From an uncultured Rubripirellula sp. (GTDB taxonomy: Bacteria > Planctomycetota > Planctomycetia > Pirellulales > Pirellulaceae), in the NCBI GenBank assembly GCA_938045805.1, contig CALIBL010000009.1:33418-97417 (forward strand): a stretch of 64,000 bases of DNA, given 5' to 3'. Positions 45,585 to 55,158 of the stretch are shown here, in pieces. Made by a program: the position numbers and the translations under genes. Within the stretch, counting starts at the first letter, position 1. Every line of letters begins with the position of its first letter. The notes below the pieces were generated by a model. That model did no database searches. It saw nothing but the letters and a program-made list of their open reading frames with translations, and was not told the origin of the DNA.

Positions 45585-46073
45585 CTAAAGTGCTCCCGGC
45601 TCCATGGATCCCATCATGCGAACCGCATCACCCACTTTAAAATCACCCCAATCAGTGATTGCTACCTCGAATAAAACCAAACCTGATGTTGATAATTGAA
45701 TTGTGTGTCCCGCGAGAATTGAAGACAGATATGACAACCCGGGATTGTGTGCAATGACCATCAAGTTTTGGGAATCACAGCCGTCTTGCCTAACTGTTTT
45801 TTGAAGTGTTTCTGGATCGGCAAGATACAGTTGTTTTGTACAACTGAGTGTGGTCGCCCCACACCATTCTTTCATCAAGCCCTCAGCGGTTTCGAGCGTA
45901 CGCAAAGCCGATGAACAGAGGATCAACTCGGGTACCAGTCGCTCAGCCTGCAGCCAATTTGCCATCTGAGATAAATCGTGACTCCCCTGCATCGTTAACG
46001 GTCGATCATGATCCTTCTGCCCACTGCGACTCCATTCGCTTTCCGCGTGCCGCATCAATATTAGCCGCAGCAT
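45585..46073 (-). CDS. SixA-like histidine-phosphatase superfamily protein
   Basis: 162 residues. The RHG motif is LMRHAESEW near the N-terminus (His9 as phospho-acceptor), with the second catalytic His in VIAHNPGLSYL. Length and the segment DRPLTMQGSHDLSQMANWL match SixA, a phosphohistidine phosphatase that removes phosphate from HPr-like or phosphorelay proteins. Other small broad-range phosphatases have the same look, so the target is unproven. ATG 46073 is the first gene of the operon with the metallophosphoesterase, divergent from the PQQ-propeller gene. Confidence 0.85.
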   Translation of the reverse strand: MLRLILMRHAESEWSRSGQKDHDRPLTMQGSHDLSQMANWLQAERLVPELILCSSALRTLETAEGLMKEWCGATTLSCTKQLYLADPETLQKTVRQDGCDSQNLMVIAHNPGLSYLSSILAGHTIQLSTSGLVLFEVAITDWGDFKVGDAVRMMGSMEPGAL

Positions 46074-46220
46074 GTGATTCCTTTTTTCATGATTAGCGAC
46101 GGGCTCACACTTTTCAATCGATCGTCTCCCTGCAGATCCCGCATCAAGGTAAAATTTGACTCGCCTTATCGATTATGCGTTTGCCCCAAAAGCAATCTGA
46201 TTCAAAAAGGATCCTTTTCA

Positions 46221-47576
46221 ATGAAAACCTTCCATTACCTAGCTCATTGCTGTGCCGTGATCGCAATCGCAGCCATGCCTCAAGCGGAACTGACGGCCGA
46301 TGACTGGAAAGGATGGATGGGAACCAAACGTGATGGAGTCTACCGTGAAACTGGAATCATCGACGAGATCACTCCAAAGGGTTTAACCGTAAATTGGAGA
46401 AAATCAGCCGGATCCGGATATGCAGGACCAGCAGTATCAGGAAATCGAGTCATCATTTTCGACTACATCAAAGGAGATGGAGACGCGTTCAATGACCCGG
46501 GTCAACGAGCCAACATCAAAGGAATCGAGCGAGTTCGTGCTCTCAACGCAACGACTGGCGACGAAATATGGTCACATCAATACGAGCGTCCCTACAGCAT
46601 CTCCTATCCCGCAGGTCCTCGGTGCACACCATCGATTGACGACGACCTCGTCTACACATTAGGGGCCGAAGGTGATCTGAAGTGCTTATCGATCAAAGAT
46701 GGAAGCATCGTTTGGGAGCGTCAGTTGAAGGAAACTTTCTCCATTGAAGCTCCAATTTGGGGTTTTGCCTCGCACCCCCTGATCTTCAACGAACTTGTCT
46801 ACACTTGCGTGGGCGGGAAAGGACAGGGGGTAGTTGCTTTTGATAAAAAAACGGGAGCAATCCGCTGGCAATCGCTTGATGCGAAATCGAGTTACTGCCC
46901 ACTCACCCTGATCAGGCAAGGTGGCTGTGATCAATTAATCTGCTTCCATCCTGACGGAATCTCGAGTCTTGATCCTAATAGCGGCGAGATTCACTGGGAA
47001 GTTCCTCTTCAGCCACAATATGAAATGTCAATCGCGAGTCCCGTACTACAGGACAATCGCATGTATGCCAGCAGTATTCGAACCGAAGCGGTGATGCTAG
47101 AACTTGGACGTGATCAACCAACCGTCCGCGAACTGTGGCGAGGTGAGCCAAAAAATGCTGTCCACTGTGCAAACTCAACGCCACTTTTTGTAAACGGCGT
47201 CATCTATGGAACGGATTGCAACGATGGGAATCTTGTGGCGGTGGATGCCAACAACGGAAATCAACTCTGGACAACGTTTGAACCGACCAAACCCGATGAG
47301 ACACGTTACATCAGGCATGGCACCGCATTTATCACTCGAATCAGTGAAAGCGATCGCTATTTCCTAATGAGTGAATCTGGCGACTTGATTTCTGCGAAAC
47401 TAACAACCCAAGGGTACAAGGAAACAGGGCGTTTCCATGTTCTCGATCCCACCTCGGAATGCTTTGGCCGATCGGTTGTTTGGAGCCACCCCGCCTACGC
47501 ACGGAAGACTCTGTTTATGCGCAATGACAAAGAGATCGTTGCGGTGAATCTCTCCTCAGGTCAAGATAAACCGTGA
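46221..47576 (+). CDS. Exported PQQ-like beta-propeller protein
   Basis: 451 residues from ATG 46221, preceded by AAGGAT. Signal peptide: MKTFHYLAHCCAVIAIAAM, with likely cleavage before the ELTADDWKGW segment. The mature protein is made of repeated PQQ-type blades with motifs such as ATTGDEIWSHQY, SIKDGSIVWERQL, DKKTGAIRWQSLD, DPNSGEIHWEVPL and DANNGNQLWTTF. This is the WD40-like propeller seen in BamB and in many planctomycete secreted proteins. No PQQ-dependent catalytic residues are evident, so binding of PQQ is not implied. The longer frame from a GTG at 46074 is rejected. The function is unknown, probably periplasmic or surface binding. Confidence 0.86.
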   Translation: MKTFHYLAHCCAVIAIAAMPQAELTADDWKGWMGTKRDGVYRETGIIDEITPKGLTVNWRKSAGSGYAGPAVSGNRVIIFDYIKGDGDAFNDPGQRANIKGIERVRALNATTGDEIWSHQYERPYSISYPAGPRCTPSIDDDLVYTLGAEGDLKCLSIKDGSIVWERQLKETFSIEAPIWGFASHPLIFNELVYTCVGGKGQGVVAFDKKTGAIRWQSLDAKSSYCPLTLIRQGGCDQLICFHPDGISSLDPNSGEIHWEVPLQPQYEMSIASPVLQDNRMYASSIRTEAVMLELGRDQPTVRELWRGEPKNAVHCANSTPLFVNGVIYGTDCNDGNLVAVDANNGNQLWTTFEPTKPDETRYIRHGTAFITRISESDRYFLMSESGDLISAKLTTQGYKETGRFHVLDPTSECFGRSVVWSHPAYARKTLFMRNDKEIVAVNLSSGQDKP

Positions 47577-47613
47577 GAAGGAGTAATAAAACGGCGAGAA
47601 CGATCGCGCACGC

Positions 47614-49215
47614 TCAGTTATCGAATGCTAGTTGACTGCGTTTGAGAATAAATTCATTCTGCGTCACACCGTCAAGATCAACACATTCGAATTTCACGAC
47701 GGGATCACTCACTGATGTATCAAACGTCATCAACGCATAGGAACATGTTTTGTTGTAGCCCCAAACAAGACCCTCTGTCTTGACCACTGGATGGGTGTGA
47801 TGATTGGTGAGTCGCGAACTCTCAAATTCGTATAAGTCATAGGCATCGGGTCGAGGGTTGACTCGCAAATCAGTTCGGTGCCTATCCGCCGCAACAAGAA
47901 AGACGCCCTCGATTCTTTGATTCTGGATCCAATCGAAAATCTCAGCTCTTTCCTCTGGGAATCCATCCCATGGGTCACGACTTCCCTTTTTGATACCCAC
48001 GGTAAACGGCACTGGTGAAGCAATCACTTTGAAGGTTGCGGTAGATTCGCGAAGGGTCTCGAGCAACCACTGCTTCTGCACCGGACCTAACATGGTACCT
48101 CCCTTGAGATCGCGGTAGTAGCGACCATCGAGCATGATGAAATGTACATCACCGATGTGAAAGTCGTACCAGCAACCAGGCTGATCGTGTCCGCCACCAT
48201 ACGCCGGATTGACCCAATTCTGTTTGAACACTTCCCAAACCGGACGTTTCCAAGCAGGCTGATCAATCATCGGTCCCGGTACGCAATCGTTCGTTCCAAA
48301 ATCATGATCATCCCAAATGGAGTAGATTGCAGTCTGGGAAGTAAAGCGACGCCATTCCGGTCGTGATTGTCGACGGTAGTAGCAGTAACGTTGTGTCAAC
48401 GATCGTTCAGGCTGGTCGATATAGACGTTATCACCCATCATCAGAAATGCATCAGGCTTGCGTTTCAAAATGGTGTCCCACATTCCCTCCCACTCCGGCA
48501 CATAACCGGCTCCACCTCCAAAGCCCACGGAAAAAGCACCGGCTGATCCGCGAGCCGGAAACGTACGAAACGAGGCTTCCGAACAAACCGTTTCATTCAC
48601 TTCGACGACATAGTGGTACTGCGTATTTGGACGGAGTCCCTCTAGCTTTAAGACTGCTGTCCAATCAGCTTGATCAGAGGTAATCGCATTGACACTGCTG
48701 CCCGTCTCAATACACCGAACCGTTACCTCAGCATCACCGAGCGTTCGCAACCAAACTGATGCGGATTGATCGGTGATCGAGCCGACCATTGGACCATGAA
48801 CCAGTTGATGCTTCACTTGCTGCGTCGCCCAGAGCTTTAGTTCCGAATCGGCAGGCAAACGGCTTAATAACTCCTTCGGGCCAACCAAGATTCGCTCCGG
48901 AGGCAAACCAAGCTCAACAGCGAGTCGACCATGTTCCTCAGCAAGCGTAATCTGTTCCTCAGCAATCGCTTGAAGCATTTTGACGAATGCTGACTCCGCT
49001 TCACCCGCAAAAGGCTTTTTATTGGCCAGCAAATCATCGACGTTGCCATACTTGCCGACAGCAATCTGCTGAACAGAATCGCGGGCGCCGTCATGCTGTG
49101 CAAATACGATAGCGCAGTTGCTAACAAGCAACAGAAAAGTGACTGGAACAAGTCTTGTAAACTGCCAACCACCCAGAAGCTTACCGACGAACAGGGAGAT
49201 TCGGACTCGATGCAT
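47614..49215 (-). CDS. PhoD-like alkaline phosphatase
   Basis: 533 residues with a signal peptide (hydrophobic core RLVPVTFLLLVSNCAIVFA); it lacks the twin-arginine motif of classical PhoD. A Fn3-like PhoD N-terminal domain (VWLRTLGDAEVTV, NTQYHYVVEVNE) precedes the metallophosphatase domain with FLMMGDNVYID, IWDDHDFG and the FIMLDGRYYRDL segment. The family hydrolyses phosphate mono- or diesters outside the cytoplasm using Ca/Fe. A strong ribosome site (GGAAGGAAG) lies directly before the ATG. The gene follows the pyrophosphatase gene on the same strand (81 bases), a possible phosphate-metabolism pair. Confidence 0.88.
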   Translation of the reverse strand: MHRVRISLFVGKLLGGWQFTRLVPVTFLLLVSNCAIVFAQHDGARDSVQQIAVGKYGNVDDLLANKKPFAGEAESAFVKMLQAIAEEQITLAEEHGRLAVELGLPPERILVGPKELLSRLPADSELKLWATQQVKHQLVHGPMVGSITDQSASVWLRTLGDAEVTVRCIETGSSVNAITSDQADWTAVLKLEGLRPNTQYHYVVEVNETVCSEASFRTFPARGSAGAFSVGFGGGAGYVPEWEGMWDTILKRKPDAFLMMGDNVYIDQPERSLTQRYCYYRRQSRPEWRRFTSQTAIYSIWDDHDFGTNDCVPGPMIDQPAWKRPVWEVFKQNWVNPAYGGGHDQPGCWYDFHIGDVHFIMLDGRYYRDLKGGTMLGPVQKQWLLETLRESTATFKVIASPVPFTVGIKKGSRDPWDGFPEERAEIFDWIQNQRIEGVFLVAADRHRTDLRVNPRPDAYDLYEFESSRLTNHHTHPVVKTEGLVWGYNKTCSYALMTFDTSVSDPVVKFECVDLDGVTQNEFILKRSQLAFDN

Positions 49216-49296
49216 TCTTCCTTCCTAACACAACAATCAATAACTTTGGAAACGCGAGAAATCCAGCACAACTCGCAAATTCGCGACGGAAAGCTG

Positions 49297-50958
49297 TTAG
49301 CTTGACTGCGCAGGCGATGACGATTCCAGCAAGCTACAGATCAATGGAAGTAGTTGCTTCTTACGACTAACCACTTGATCAAGCTGATAGAGGCGATCTT
49401 CTAATTGAGGATAATTAATTTCTTCCCAACCTTCCGGCTCGCGACTCATTAGCAACAGGCTTCCGTTACTTGAGATATCGGTCACTAGTAATGCAGAGAA
49501 TTCGAGATCTGCAGACTTGGCGAGTTCTTCCAAAGATTGCGAGAGTTCCTCTTTACGCTTCCAGAACAAGTCAAAACCAATCTCTTCAATTTGGGAGATT
49601 GAAAAACGACGCCCGGACTCTTCAAACTCTTTGCAATCTTCACGAACCACTTGATCAGAGTCACACGAACGTAGTGATGAACCAATCTGAAAAAAGTCGC
49701 TGGCAAATTGATCTAAATCAACATCGCAAAACTTCTGCAACCAGCACAATAAATCACGATCCACATCGGTTGCCGTCGGCGAGCGAAGATTGAGGGTATC
49801 GCTAATCATGCCGGAGGCCATACACAGAGCAATTGCAGGAGTCGGGTCGATACCTGACGATCGAAACAACTTAGCGACCAACGTGCAAGTCGAACCTACT
49901 GGCTCCATGTAGAAACGAATGGGGTTAGTTGACTTTAACGATCCACCCAATCGATGATGGTCAAGCACCTCAATAACATCTGCGTCCTCGGCACCCTGAA
50001 CTGCCTGACTAATCTCGTTGTGATCAACCAAGATGAGTTCCGGCCTCGGCGGATGCACTAAGTCACTTTTACTAATCACACCGACTAGGCGATCCCCTTC
50101 CACGACGGGGAACACCATCTGCGGTGATCGATAAACCTGCTGCCTTGCGGCTGCAACGGGCGTTCTCGCCGGAAGCTTCATGAAGTCAGGATTAATCACT
50201 GAATCGATCAGATGCGCTGCTTTGATTCTCATCGTCGTGGTCGCGGTGTCGTAGGGGCTATTAATAACTGTTACGCCCCTCGCTTCTGCTAACTGCAGCA
50301 GACCACTTGAAAGCTGATAACCACCTGTGACCACCAATGCACGCGCACCGGTTTCGATGGCGGGTAATTGAATGGTGGGTCGATCTCCACTTACGACGAG
50401 CAGTCGCTCTGCGGGAAACTTTCGCACCCTCGAAATAAACCCATCCGCACTCATCGCTCCGACAGTTACCACCAAGTCATCCACTCGATGTGTTTCGACC
50501 GAATGCTGATAGGAACCACCAATGACATCGGTTACTTTATCAAGCGTGGTCCGCACTTCCCTTGATTTGATGGGATCTACACCACCTCGCAGCATCAATT
50601 GAAGCAGATCGAGCAAAGTCACGATGCCAATCACGTTATGCTCTTGATTCAGCACAGGAATCGCGCGAACTCCGTGGTCAAGCATCCGCTGATAAACCTC
50701 AAAAAATACATCGCCTTCCTTCGCGGTGATCGGATCACGATTGCAAACATCCTCCAACTCAGGACGAATGTCCATCATGATCTTGGGAGCAGCGAGCTTC
50801 GCTGTACGAAGCACAAACTCCGTGCGTTCGTTTGGAGTACCGCAACAGGCTGCGACCGCATCTGGGCGACTAGTCTGGCGAAGAAAGTCAGCGTAAGCGA
50901 GTGCACTACAAATCGCATCCGTATCCGGATTGCGATGGCCAAAAACATAAACTGGCAT
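49297..50958 (-). CDS. ppaC: CBS/DRTGG-domain family II inorganic pyrophosphatase
   Basis: 553 residues. The DHH-type metal site is GHRNPDTDAICSAL (His8, Asp12, Asp14), interrupted by a regulatory insert: CBS (about 72-130, VRAIPVLNQEHNVIGIV), DRTGG-like domain (about 155-240), second CBS (about 250-300). The catalytic part resumes with VDHNE and DHHRLGG. The C-terminal domain ends with the SRKKQ substrate signature. Such enzymes hydrolyse pyrophosphate with Mn/Co; CBS domains make them inhibited by AMP/ADP and activated by ATP or diadenosine polyphosphates. ATG 50958 is the start. It is followed by the PhoD-like gene on the same strand. Confidence 0.93.
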   Translation of the reverse strand: MPVYVFGHRNPDTDAICSALAYADFLRQTSRPDAVAACCGTPNERTEFVLRTAKLAAPKIMMDIRPELEDVCNRDPITAKEGDVFFEVYQRMLDHGVRAIPVLNQEHNVIGIVTLLDLLQLMLRGGVDPIKSREVRTTLDKVTDVIGGSYQHSVETHRVDDLVVTVGAMSADGFISRVRKFPAERLLVVSGDRPTIQLPAIETGARALVVTGGYQLSSGLLQLAEARGVTVINSPYDTATTTMRIKAAHLIDSVINPDFMKLPARTPVAAARQQVYRSPQMVFPVVEGDRLVGVISKSDLVHPPRPELILVDHNEISQAVQGAEDADVIEVLDHHRLGGSLKSTNPIRFYMEPVGSTCTLVAKLFRSSGIDPTPAIALCMASGMISDTLNLRSPTATDVDRDLLCWLQKFCDVDLDQFASDFFQIGSSLRSCDSDQVVREDCKEFEESGRRFSISQIEEIGFDLFWKRKEELSQSLEELAKSADLEFSALLVTDISSNGSLLLMSREPEGWEEINYPQLEDRLYQLDQVVSRKKQLLPLICSLLESSSPAQSS

Positions 50959-51168
50959 GAATCGTTCCGCTCAGCGCCAAGAAAGAATCGATGAATTAAT
51001 ATGTTGTGCAACGAGCTATCAGCGACTTCGTAGCACTCATCATTAATGTAGAGAAAGCAACGGTGGCAAAGTTAGTTGGGGAGCAATTAGCCAATCAATA
51101 ATTTGAAATAAATCAAATCAACAACGCAGAAATCACTCCGAGTAGAATCTCTTAGGCAAAAAGCGAAT

Positions 51169-51714
51169 CTAAGGCAAGATGTCGCGCGCCCTCTCAAGAA
51201 TATCCTCCGGTTCACTCATTCTCCCAGCGCCACGACTGCGACAACTGAGCCACCCTTCTTCGGGACCAATGATTTGGCACCCGTCCGATCGAAGCTGTTG
51301 CACATTACGTTGCACAGAAGGCTTGCTCCACATCAACTCGCTCATTGCCGGAGCGAGCAAAACTTGACAATCGCACTGAAGATAGAGCGTGCTAACAAGA
51401 TCATCTGCGATCCCATTGGCAAACTTCCCAAGAAGATTAGCTGTTGCGGGAGCAACAATCATCAAATCCAAAGCCTTGGCCAGTTCAATATGAGCGCCCG
51501 TGGGATACTGCTCAGGATCAAAGCTATCGATTCCAACGGAATGACCCGACAGAGCAGCAAAGGTCGGTGGGCCGACGAAATGCTGCGCCGAAGGAGTCAT
51601 CACCACTCGTACCTCATGGCCGAGTTGCACAAGACGGCTGCACAACACAGCCGTCTTGTAGGCCGCAATGCCTCCACCCACTGCCAATAAGACGGTAGCG
51701 GGTGACTGACTCAT
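51169..51714 (-). CDS. coaC: Stand-alone phosphopantothenoylcysteine decarboxylase (CoaC domain only)
   Basis: 181 residues, the flavodoxin-like CoaC half of CoaBC only; the CoaB synthetase half is absent. Motifs: [13 protein letters not shown] for FMN, catalytic His75 in [14 protein letters not shown]-related [19 protein letters not shown], Cys158 in [13 protein letters not shown]. The segment that reads PxMNxxMW in other CoaC proteins is PAMSELMW here, so the key Asn at 125 is Ser. In E. coli CoaBC, Asn125, His75 and Cys158 are needed for decarboxylation. The ATG overlaps the rpoZ stop (ATGA), so it is the last gene of yicC-gmk-rpoZ-coaC. CoaB must be encoded elsewhere. Confidence 0.88.
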   Translation of the reverse strand: MSQSPATVLLAVGGGIAAYKTAVLCSRLVQLGHEVRVVMTPSAQHFVGPPTFAALSGHSVGIDSFDPEQYPTGAHIELAKALDLMIVAPATANLLGKFANGIADDLVSTLYLQCDCQVLLAPAMSELMWSKPSVQRNVQQLRSDGCQIIGPEEGWLSCRSRGAGRMSEPEDILERARDILP

Positions 51715-51983
51715 AGGTCAGCTGCTTCAATATCTGGGCCTTCGGCTGCTGCGATGGTCGCGTCCAAGTCCATGACTTTTTCGACTTCGTTGTCCATATT
51801 CAAAACAATCTTATCCTGCATGATTTCCTGCAGCACGATTGTCATCTTATCGTGGGTATCAACATTGACCAACGCACGACTACCTTGGTTGAGCTGCACA
51901 AGCCGCTTCTGAATCAGAGTGCTCAGCTTGAAGCGACCGCCAACCTTGTTCACGATCTCTTCTTCTTTCAGTTCCTCTAGCAT
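51711..51983 (-). CDS. rpoZ: RNA polymerase omega subunit
   Basis: 90 residues. Residues 10-50 ([21 protein letters not shown]) match omega; the rest is an acidic helical tail. The subunit helps assemble and stabilise the beta' subunit and is part of the ppGpp site in many bacteria. AGGGAGC precedes the ATG. It sits between gmk and coaC, the order known from many bacteria, which supports the call in this short protein. Confidence 0.88.
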   Translation of the reverse strand: MLEELKEEEIVNKVGGRFKLSTLIQKRLVQLNQGSRALVNVDTHDKMTIVLQEIMQDKIVLNMDNEVEKVMDLDATIAAAEGPDIEAADL

Positions 51984-51995
51984 TTTTAATGCTCC

Positions 51996-52580
51996 CTATA
52001 AGTCTCTATGTTCGACCAATCGCTGACAGATTTCATCGACCGCTCGGTCGACCGAGTCATTTATGATTTGATACCGATATCGATGCATGAGTTGGATTTC
52101 ATCCTCAGCGATCCTAAGACGCCTAGAAATCACCTCTTCATCCTCTGTTTCTCTTCCCCGCAGTCGCGACTCAAGAGAGTCGAGCCCACCGGTGTGGATA
52201 AAAACCGTGATGGGTTCGAAATCGCCCTGCTCCAGAACCGCCATGGCTCCCTGCACGTCGATCTCCAAAATAACCCAAAACCCCTCGTCTAGACCAGTGG
52301 CAACTTGCTCCCGGAGGGTGCCGTACCAGTAGCCTAGTCCAAAAACCTCTTTACACTCGAGAAATTCGCCATTCTCTCGCAAGTCATCAAACCGTGACGC
52401 ATCGAGGAAATGATAATGCACTCCGTCAATCTCTCCAGCCCGAGGCGGCCTCGTCGTCGCGGAAACACTAAGTTTTAGCGGTATTTCACAACGATCGAGC
52501 AATTCACGGACGACGGTTGATTTTCCGGCACCGCTTGGGCCCGAAATGATTACCAATCTGCCTCTTTCCCGATCGCCCAT
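51996..52580 (-). CDS. gmk: Guanylate kinase
   Basis: 194 residues. P-loop ISGPSGAGKSTVV at the N-terminus, the GMP-binding segment SVSATTRPPRAGEIDGVHYHF, then the lid and ILEIDVQGAMAV. It phosphorylates GMP to GDP using ATP. All signature residues are present. The gene lies between yicC and rpoZ with 74- and 12-base gaps, so it belongs to this operon. Confidence 0.94.
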   Translation of the reverse strand: MGDRERGRLVIISGPSGAGKSTVVRELLDRCEIPLKLSVSATTRPPRAGEIDGVHYHFLDASRFDDLRENGEFLECKEVFGLGYWYGTLREQVATGLDEGFWVILEIDVQGAMAVLEQGDFEPITVFIHTGGLDSLESRLRGRETEDEEVISRRLRIAEDEIQLMHRYRYQIINDSVDRAVDEICQRLVEHRDL

Positions 52581-52654
52581 CTCTGAAGACCTATTTTTCC
52601 GCCCAAGCTCCCGTTAACCGACTCGCACTCATCAGAGTCGTATCTCAAGCATGG

Positions 52655-53575
52655 TCACTCAAGGTTCTGAACTAATTCTCGCATCCTTTCGATGGCACAC
52701 TTGATTTCCACCACGTGGGCCGAAATCTCAGCATCTGATGCCTTACTTCCAATGGTATTAGTCTCTCGAAACATCTCCTGAAGAATGAAATCCAGCTTTC
52801 GACCGGTTGGTTGACTGGACTGGTCCTCACCCCGCAGCACGCTTGAGAACATCTTCAGATGGCTCCCTAGCCGGACAATTTCCTCGTGAATATCGACTCG
52901 ATCCGCATAAATCTGAACTTCGCGTAGCAAATCTGTGGGGCCGACTTGCACACCATGCTCCTCAAGCGTCCGCTCAATCTTGCCCTGAAGTCGTTGCCGA
53001 TACACTTCGACCGATCTCGGCGAGGTGTTCCGAATCACCTCCAAATTTTGGCCAATCTGACCACAGTCAACCTCTAGGCTCTCGGACATACGCTGCCCCT
53101 CGATAGTTCTCATCGTATCCAGATGATCAATCGCTTCGAGAATCACCCCCTGGACGAAAGCCCACCGCGGCTCATGATCTGAACGATCGATTGCCACGGT
53201 GTTCAAAACGCCTGGCAGTGTGAAAAGCAAAGCGAGATCCACCTGAGCGTCCAAACTCGGATTACGCTCTCGTAATTGCTGGATTGCGCTGAGATAAGTA
53301 TCCATGGCCGAAGAATTAATCGAAGGCACGTCTTCGGCTGCTGGACGCTTAAAAGTGACGCTCAGATGAACTGTACCGCGATGCACACGATTACGAACCA
53401 ATGCCTCAACTTGGTTTTCATGAGGCAGGAGAATGTCACTCAGCCTTGGAACACATTTGAAACCTCGACTGTTAACCGTACGAATCTCAACTTGCACGCT
53501 ACCCAAGTCCCCAACGGCATTCGCATGCCCTTGGCCGGTCATACTGCGAACAGGGGAAACATGCTTGTCCGACAT
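52655..53575 (-). CDS. YicC family protein (RNase-associated)
   Basis: 306 residues from ATG 53575, preceded by AAGGAC. Hallmarks of the family: SMTGQGHANA at the start, then VNSRGFKC and, at the end, GRKLDFILQEMFRETNTIGSKA. The YicC family has been reported as an endoribonuclease or as a factor that promotes mRNA/sRNA decay. The frame is open back to a TTG at 53653, but these 26 residues precede the conserved start and are rejected. It heads the yicC-gmk-rpoZ-coaC operon, a conserved gene order. Confidence 0.9.
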   Translation of the reverse strand: MSDKHVSPVRSMTGQGHANAVGDLGSVQVEIRTVNSRGFKCVPRLSDILLPHENQVEALVRNRVHRGTVHLSVTFKRPAAEDVPSINSSAMDTYLSAIQQLRERNPSLDAQVDLALLFTLPGVLNTVAIDRSDHEPRWAFVQGVILEAIDHLDTMRTIEGQRMSESLEVDCGQIGQNLEVIRNTSPRSVEVYRQRLQGKIERTLEEHGVQVGPTDLLREVQIYADRVDIHEEIVRLGSHLKMFSSVLRGEDQSSQPTGRKLDFILQEMFRETNTIGSKASDAEISAHVVEIKCAIERMRELVQNLE

Positions 53576-53797
53576 TGAGAGTCCTTGTGTTGCATCAAAC
53601 GTGGCGGCACTGATTTCATCAATCAAATCAGCGAGCCGATATTTGGAAAGCAAGATTGCAAATCATGCTACGAGCTGAAACTCTCTCGAACGCTAGTGAG
53701 CCACATCGGAAGGTATGTGGGCAAAGGCTGATGGAATCTGCCATCGACGCACCAACCGCAAACCTCTCTGCATCCAATATGAGTCGTGGCGGGCCGC

Positions 53798-54352
53798 CTA
53801 CTCAGATTCTTCGGTTGCTGCAGACACGTCACCAGATTCATCCGCATTGTCAGTTGATTCAGCGTCAACCGCGTCAGATTCAGACGAATCCGTCTCAGCA
53901 GGTTTCAAATCGGCAGACGGCGTGGTGGAATCGGCTTCCTCGACTTCACCCTCTTCACCCTCGTCTGTTTTACCAACAAACCCGTCAGAGAGGATGTCAC
54001 CGCCCAAGTTTGCCCCACCACCAGCACTCTCTTCGTCGTCGCTGCCAGCGTCTTGGACTGCAACCGGAGAAGCCGCCGCAGTCTCTGCACTGCTGCCTCC
54101 ATCCCCAAGAACCAACATCGTGATCACACAAGTAATACCCCAAAGAGAGGCCACGACAATGGTGATTGCGGTAAACGTGTCACCTGCTTTGCTACCAAAG
54201 GCGCTCTGCCCACCAGGACCGCCCAAGGCACCGGTTAGTCCGCCTCCCTTACCACGCTGAATCAGAATCAGCATGATCAAAAATAGAGACAGGAAGGCCA
54301 TTAGCCATCCGAGCAAAACACCTGCTAAGGAAGCCAAAGGTAAAATCATCAT
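53798..54352 (-). CDS. secG: Preprotein translocase subunit SecG with a long acidic tail
   Basis: 184 residues, much longer than a typical SecG (about 75-115). The N-terminal 85 residues are standard: transmembrane helix 1 (GWLMAFLSLFLIMLILI), the SecG signature QRGKGGGLTGALGGPGG, and helix 2 (ITIVVASLWGITCVITMLVL). After GDGGSS the last 100 residues are almost wholly Ala, Glu, Asp, Ser, Thr and Gly. SecG is a small helper of SecYEG that aids SecA-driven export. The tail should follow helix 2 and hence, with the usual topology, lie on the periplasmic side. It lies next to tpiA, a known neighbour of secG in many bacteria. Confidence 0.9.
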   Translation of the reverse strand: MMILPLASLAGVLLGWLMAFLSLFLIMLILIQRGKGGGLTGALGGPGGQSAFGSKAGDTFTAITIVVASLWGITCVITMLVLGDGGSSAETAAASPVAVQDAGSDDEESAGGGANLGGDILSDGFVGKTDEGEEGEVEEADSTTPSADLKPAETDSSESDAVDAESTDNADESGDVSAATEESE

Positions 54353-54402
54353 GGTCGTTCACTTCAAAGTTATCTGGAGAAATTCGGAGCAATCGGAAGG
54401 TT

Positions 54403-55158
54403 TTAACCGGCGTTAATGATGCCTGCAAAATCTTCTACTTTTAGGCTCGCACCACCGACTAAAGCTCCGTCGATATTAGGTTGACCAAGCAGTTCGGTTG
54501 CGTTACTTGGTTTCACACTTCCACCATACTGGATACGTATTTGTTCGGCAGTTTCAACGGAGAAAATTTCTCCGAGCAATTGTCGAATAAACGCGTGTAC
54601 CTCTTCCGCCTGCTCTGGGGTCGCGGTCTTACCGGTGCCAATCGCCCAAACTGGCTCATAAGCTAACACGATTGAAGTTGCTCGAACCTCATCAAGACCC
54701 GCAAGGGAACCTCGAACCTGCGTTTCAACAACCTGCTCGGTTCGGCCTGCTTCGCGATCCTCGAGTGTCTCCCCGACGCAAACGATCGGAGTTAAATTTC
54801 CGGCGAGTGCGCTGTGCAGTTTCTCGCTGATCTGCTGATCCGTTTCACCGAGTAGGGCTCGTCGCTCACTGTGCCCGAGAATCACATAGCCACATCCAAC
54901 GTCCGTTAGCATTGCTGCGTTTATTTCACCGGTGAATGCCCCATCTTCCGCCGCGTAGAGGTTTTGCGCCCCGAGACCAACTGGGGTTCCAGCAACCACT
55001 TCCCCCACGGCACTGAGATAGACCGATGGTGGACAAAGAACGACATCAACAGAAGGATTTTCACCCACCGCTTCTGCGACCCCCGAGGCCAAGGCAGTGG
55101 CCGAGGACGAACGCATGTTCATTTTCCAGTTTCCTGCAATGATTCGACGACGGCTCAA
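54403..55158 (-). CDS. tpiA: Triosephosphate isomerase
   Basis: 251 residues, normal length. Catalytic Lys in GNWKMN, His in LGHSERR, Glu in [15 protein letters not shown], and the phosphate-binding GGS in QYGGSVKP and VGGASL. It interconverts dihydroxyacetone phosphate and glyceraldehyde 3-phosphate. The start is a TTG whose first bases overlap the aroF stop (TTGA); GGAGAAG lies eight bases upstream, and the spacing to NWKMN fits. The overlap suggests coupling to DAHP synthase translation. secG follows 50 bases downstream. Confidence 0.95.
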   Translation of the reverse strand: MSRRRIIAGNWKMNMRSSSATALASGVAEAVGENPSVDVVLCPPSVYLSAVGEVVAGTPVGLGAQNLYAAEDGAFTGEINAAMLTDVGCGYVILGHSERRALLGETDQQISEKLHSALAGNLTPIVCVGETLEDREAGRTEQVVETQVRGSLAGLDEVRATSIVLAYEPVWAIGTGKTATPEQAEEVHAFIRQLLGEIFSVETAEQIRIQYGGSVKPSNATELLGQPNIDGALVGGASLKVEDFAGIINAG

